Below, piece after piece: positions 14,599 through 16,365 of a stretch of DNA of 16,365 bases. The stretch spans positions 1-16,365 of the forward strand of contig RPPU01000024.1 of NCBI GenBank assembly GCA_003819975.1. The letters run 5' to 3'. Both the position numbers and the translations under genes were made by a program. A model generated the notes under the pieces. The model searched no databases, had not been told where the DNA came from, and worked only from the letters and a program-made list of their open reading frames with translations. The stretch is from Desulfobacteraceae bacterium (lineage in GTDB: Bacteria > Desulfobacterota > DSM-4660 > Desulfatiglandales > HGW-15). Every line of letters begins with the position of its first letter. Position 1 is the stretch's first letter.

Positions 14599-16113
14599 AT
14601 GAATGCAAAAAAAATCTGTATTTTTGGAGCGTTGCTTATTGGGCTCACCGTTTTTTTCGGATGCAGCGCCACCTCCAGAGGAATGAAGCATGCGGATGAA
14701 GCCATTGCCAGAGGCGATCATTATGCTGCCGCTATAGAATATTTAAATGTTCTGCAAATCAACCGGAAACACAGTGAAGCTTTGACGAATTTGGTCAACA
14801 TCGCCAAACCGGCCTATGAACAAAAGTTGAGAATGGCCGAAGCTTATCAAGCGCAGAGGAATTATGAAGCCTCTCTAGTCGAATATAAGGATCTGCAAAC
14901 TTATCTTTCCCGGCTGAAGATGTTCAATCTGCTCCATTTTATCCCGATCGATGTGGGTCAGGTCATTCATAAAGTCAGTTTGGCGGCGGCTGAAAAGCAT
15001 TATTTGCAAGCTGAAGTGTTTTTTAGCCAAAGGGATTTTACCCGGGCCATCAGCGAGTACAGGATTGCCTTGGATTTTGCCGGCGTTTATAAAGACAGCA
15101 CCGAGAAAATCGCGGAATCTTATTACCGGATGGCCGGCGATTTTGAAAAGACCCGAAATTACCGGTCTGCGGCCAAAACCTATGAAAACGCCCATGCCGT
15201 GATCCGGGATTATAAGAATTCTTTGACCAAAGCGACCGGTCTTTACTATGCCCTGGGTTCGTATTTTCTTTCAATCGGGCAATACAGGAAAGCGTATGAA
15301 GATTTGGGGCAAGCGCAGACACTGAACCCGCAATACCGCGATGTCAGTCAAAAATGGGCGACGGCCGGAGATAAGGCGATCATAAAAATCGCTTTGGTCT
15401 CTTTTGATAACCCGACCGGAAGAGATGTCGCCGGCATGGTTTTGGGTGATTATATTTTTTCCGCAATCAAATCGGACGTTCAAGCCAAAGCCAGTGCTTT
15501 TGTTCAGTTGCTGGAGCGCGAAGATTTTTTAACACTGGCGAGAACCCAAAAGATTAACGAGAATCTCTTAAACGATGAAGGCCGGATACCCATAAAATTA
15601 ACCGGAGTTCATTATCTTGTTTTCGGCCGCTTTACTCAGGTGCGCAACACCCGCGCCGGCTTGACGGAGACGCAAGTAAAGGATTCTTATCAATATTCGT
15701 ATGATGTGGCTTATGTCGACAGCAAGGGGCAACAGGCCAAACGAAAAGAATGGGTCAGCGCACCCATGTATTACTCCATTTTTAAAGATAAGTCGGCGGT
15801 CGCGCTCGCCGGAACGGTAAAGGTCGTCGAAGTTAAAAGCGGGCGTACGGTCATTGAGTTCCCTTTCTCCGAAAAAACCGGAGATGAAATCGTCTATGCC
15901 GATAAATTTCAGGCCAAACATGATCTAAATGCCGATAATATCAGGGTTTCGGATGAGATCCGCAGGCTTTCAGGCGCGCGACGGGAACTGCGGGATGAAG
16001 AGCTTTTCGCCGGAGAATTGATTAAGATCATCGCCGCGCCAGTGGCGCAACGCATCTTGACCGATCTGGATACGGCTCCGGTAACCATGGACCCGACGCA
16101 ATTGACTTATTAG
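14599..16113 (+). CDS. TPR lipoprotein with C-terminal CsgG-like domain
   Basis: A 504-residue predicted lipoprotein. The signal peptide (AKKICIFGALLIGLTVFFG) ends at Cys22. Ser follows the Cys with no Asp at +2, so outer-membrane placement is likely in a Gram-negative cell. Residues about 28-255 are helical repeats of TPR character, with recurrent pairs such as ADEAIARGDHYAAAIEYLNVL, AEVFFSQRDFTRAISEYRIAL and GDFEKTRNYRSAAKTYENA. From about residue 260 a CsgG/LpoB-like domain follows: IKIALVSFDNPTG (first strand), FVQLLEREDFLTL, GVHYLVFGRFTQV, and VKVVEVKSGRTVIEFPF. CsgG forms the curli secretion pore and LpoB activates peptidoglycan synthases. Which role applies, if either, cannot be told, and no curli genes are seen here. 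The start is backed by AAAGGAG (14586-14592). Its stop overlaps that of the convergent ABC-2 permease gene. Confidence 0.75.
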   Translation: MNAKKICIFGALLIGLTVFFGCSATSRGMKHADEAIARGDHYAAAIEYLNVLQINRKHSEALTNLVNIAKPAYEQKLRMAEAYQAQRNYEASLVEYKDLQTYLSRLKMFNLLHFIPIDVGQVIHKVSLAAAEKHYLQAEVFFSQRDFTRAISEYRIALDFAGVYKDSTEKIAESYYRMAGDFEKTRNYRSAAKTYENAHAVIRDYKNSLTKATGLYYALGSYFLSIGQYRKAYEDLGQAQTLNPQYRDVSQKWATAGDKAIIKIALVSFDNPTGRDVAGMVLGDYIFSAIKSDVQAKASAFVQLLEREDFLTLARTQKINENLLNDEGRIPIKLTGVHYLVFGRFTQVRNTRAGLTETQVKDSYQYSYDVAYVDSKGQQAKRKEWVSAPMYYSIFKDKSAVALAGTVKVVEVKSGRTVIEFPFSEKTGDEIVYADKFQAKHDLNADNIRVSDEIRRLSGARRELRDEELFAGELIKIIAAPVAQRILTDLDTAPVTMDPTQLTY

Positions 16114-16365
16114 GTCCATTTGAAGAAACGCCGGCTCAAGATGAAAAAGAGCACAGCGTAAGCAAATAAGCCGAGCACGGCCGGCCAAATGTCCGTTAAG
16201 CCGGAACCCTCGTTGACGATAGCGCGCAAGCTATCGGCCAGCAGGGTGAGCGGCAGAACCCGAATGAAGGGCTGCACCATTTCGGGAAAATGATGGGAAC
16301 TGAAGAAAATGCCGGAAAGCAGCAGCATGGGCAGGCTCACGGCATTGATCAGGCCGTTGCCGACG
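16110..16365 (-). CDS. ABC-2 type export permease, C-terminal part (runs off the window)
   Basis: The last 84 codons of a membrane protein whose 5' part lies beyond the right edge. The visible sequence reads GLINAVSLPMLLLSGIFFSS, then FIRVLPLTLLADSLRAIVNEG and a final hydrophobic helix (LGLFAYAVLFFILSRRFF) with a basic end. This is the characteristic C-terminus of ABC-2 permeases (DrrB/NodJ/YhhJ-like), which export drugs, polysaccharides or other molecules with a separate ATPase. The frame stays open through a GTG at 16338-16340 to the window edge, so that codon is internal and not a start. Its TAA shares bases with the TAG of the convergent lipoprotein gene (4-bp overlap, 16110-16113). The substrate is unknown. 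Confidence 0.85.
   Translation of the reverse strand, partial: VGNGLINAVSLPMLLLSGIFFSSHHFPEMVQPFIRVLPLTLLADSLRAIVNEGSGLTDIWPAVLGLFAYAVLFFILSRRFFKWT

Noticed and set aside
1..16365. CRISPR array, tRNA, rRNA, toxin-antitoxin or phage genes
   Set aside because: No regularly spaced repeats, cloverleaf, rRNA-like stretch or recognisable phage or defence proteins were seen on either strand.

Overview
The window is a stretch of bacterial chromosome with moderate GC content. The cell envelope looks Gram-negative: the peptide-binding protein has a cleavable signal peptide and no lipobox, so it should be a soluble periplasmic protein, and there is a lipoprotein without an inner-membrane retention signal. 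The species cannot be named from sequence alone. The ParE/ParC pair has the compact form I associate with Bacteroidota, and similar proteins occur in several uncultured lineages. The ECF sigma/short membrane protein cassette and the TPR-CsgG-like lipoprotein would also fit an uncultured phylum such as Omnitrophota or a PVC relative. That placement is inference only.

Layout from left to right. Positions 1-153 show no gene I can support. Positions 154-1746 (+) hold a likely operon: an ECF-type sigma factor, a short single-pass membrane protein coupled to it by an ATGA overlap (probable anti-sigma factor), and an exported protein of unknown function with a secretin-like C-terminal pattern. Positions 1812-2723 (+) encode an AraC-family regulator, followed by a freestanding DJ-1/PfpI-family protein at about 2860-3435 (+).

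Positions 3561-9407 (+) hold a complete dipeptide/oligopeptide ABC importer in the order binding protein, permease, permease, ATPase, ATPase (dppA-B-C-D-F type). A clear intrinsic terminator lies between the binding-protein gene and the first permease gene, so the abundant periplasmic protein can be made in excess over the membrane parts. The dppC-dppD gap (7233-7451) is unusually rich in repeats: a unit present in two direct copies and one inverted copy, a perfect GC-rich palindrome, and a 10-bp-period tandem repeat.

Positions 9567-13309 (-) encode topoisomerase IV, with parE upstream of parC and a one-base stop/start overlap. An AT-rich spacer between parC and the convergent dppF contains a tiny lysine/phenylalanine-rich reading frame of doubtful status. 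Positions 13369-14376 (-) encode a REP-associated (RAYT, HUH/Y1 type) transposase with a DnaA-domain-IV-like C-terminal helix-turn-helix and its own good sigma-70-type promoter. Divergent from it, 14599-16113 (+) encodes a TPR lipoprotein fused to a CsgG-like domain. The window ends inside an ABC-2-type export permease on the minus strand, whose stop codon overlaps that of the lipoprotein gene.

I see no CRISPR array, rRNA, tRNA, prophage or clear multi-gene defence system. The most informative items are the sigma/anti-sigma/secretin-like cassette, the TPR-CsgG lipoprotein, the Ala/Ala quinolone-pocket positions in ParC, and the repeat cluster between dppC and dppD.
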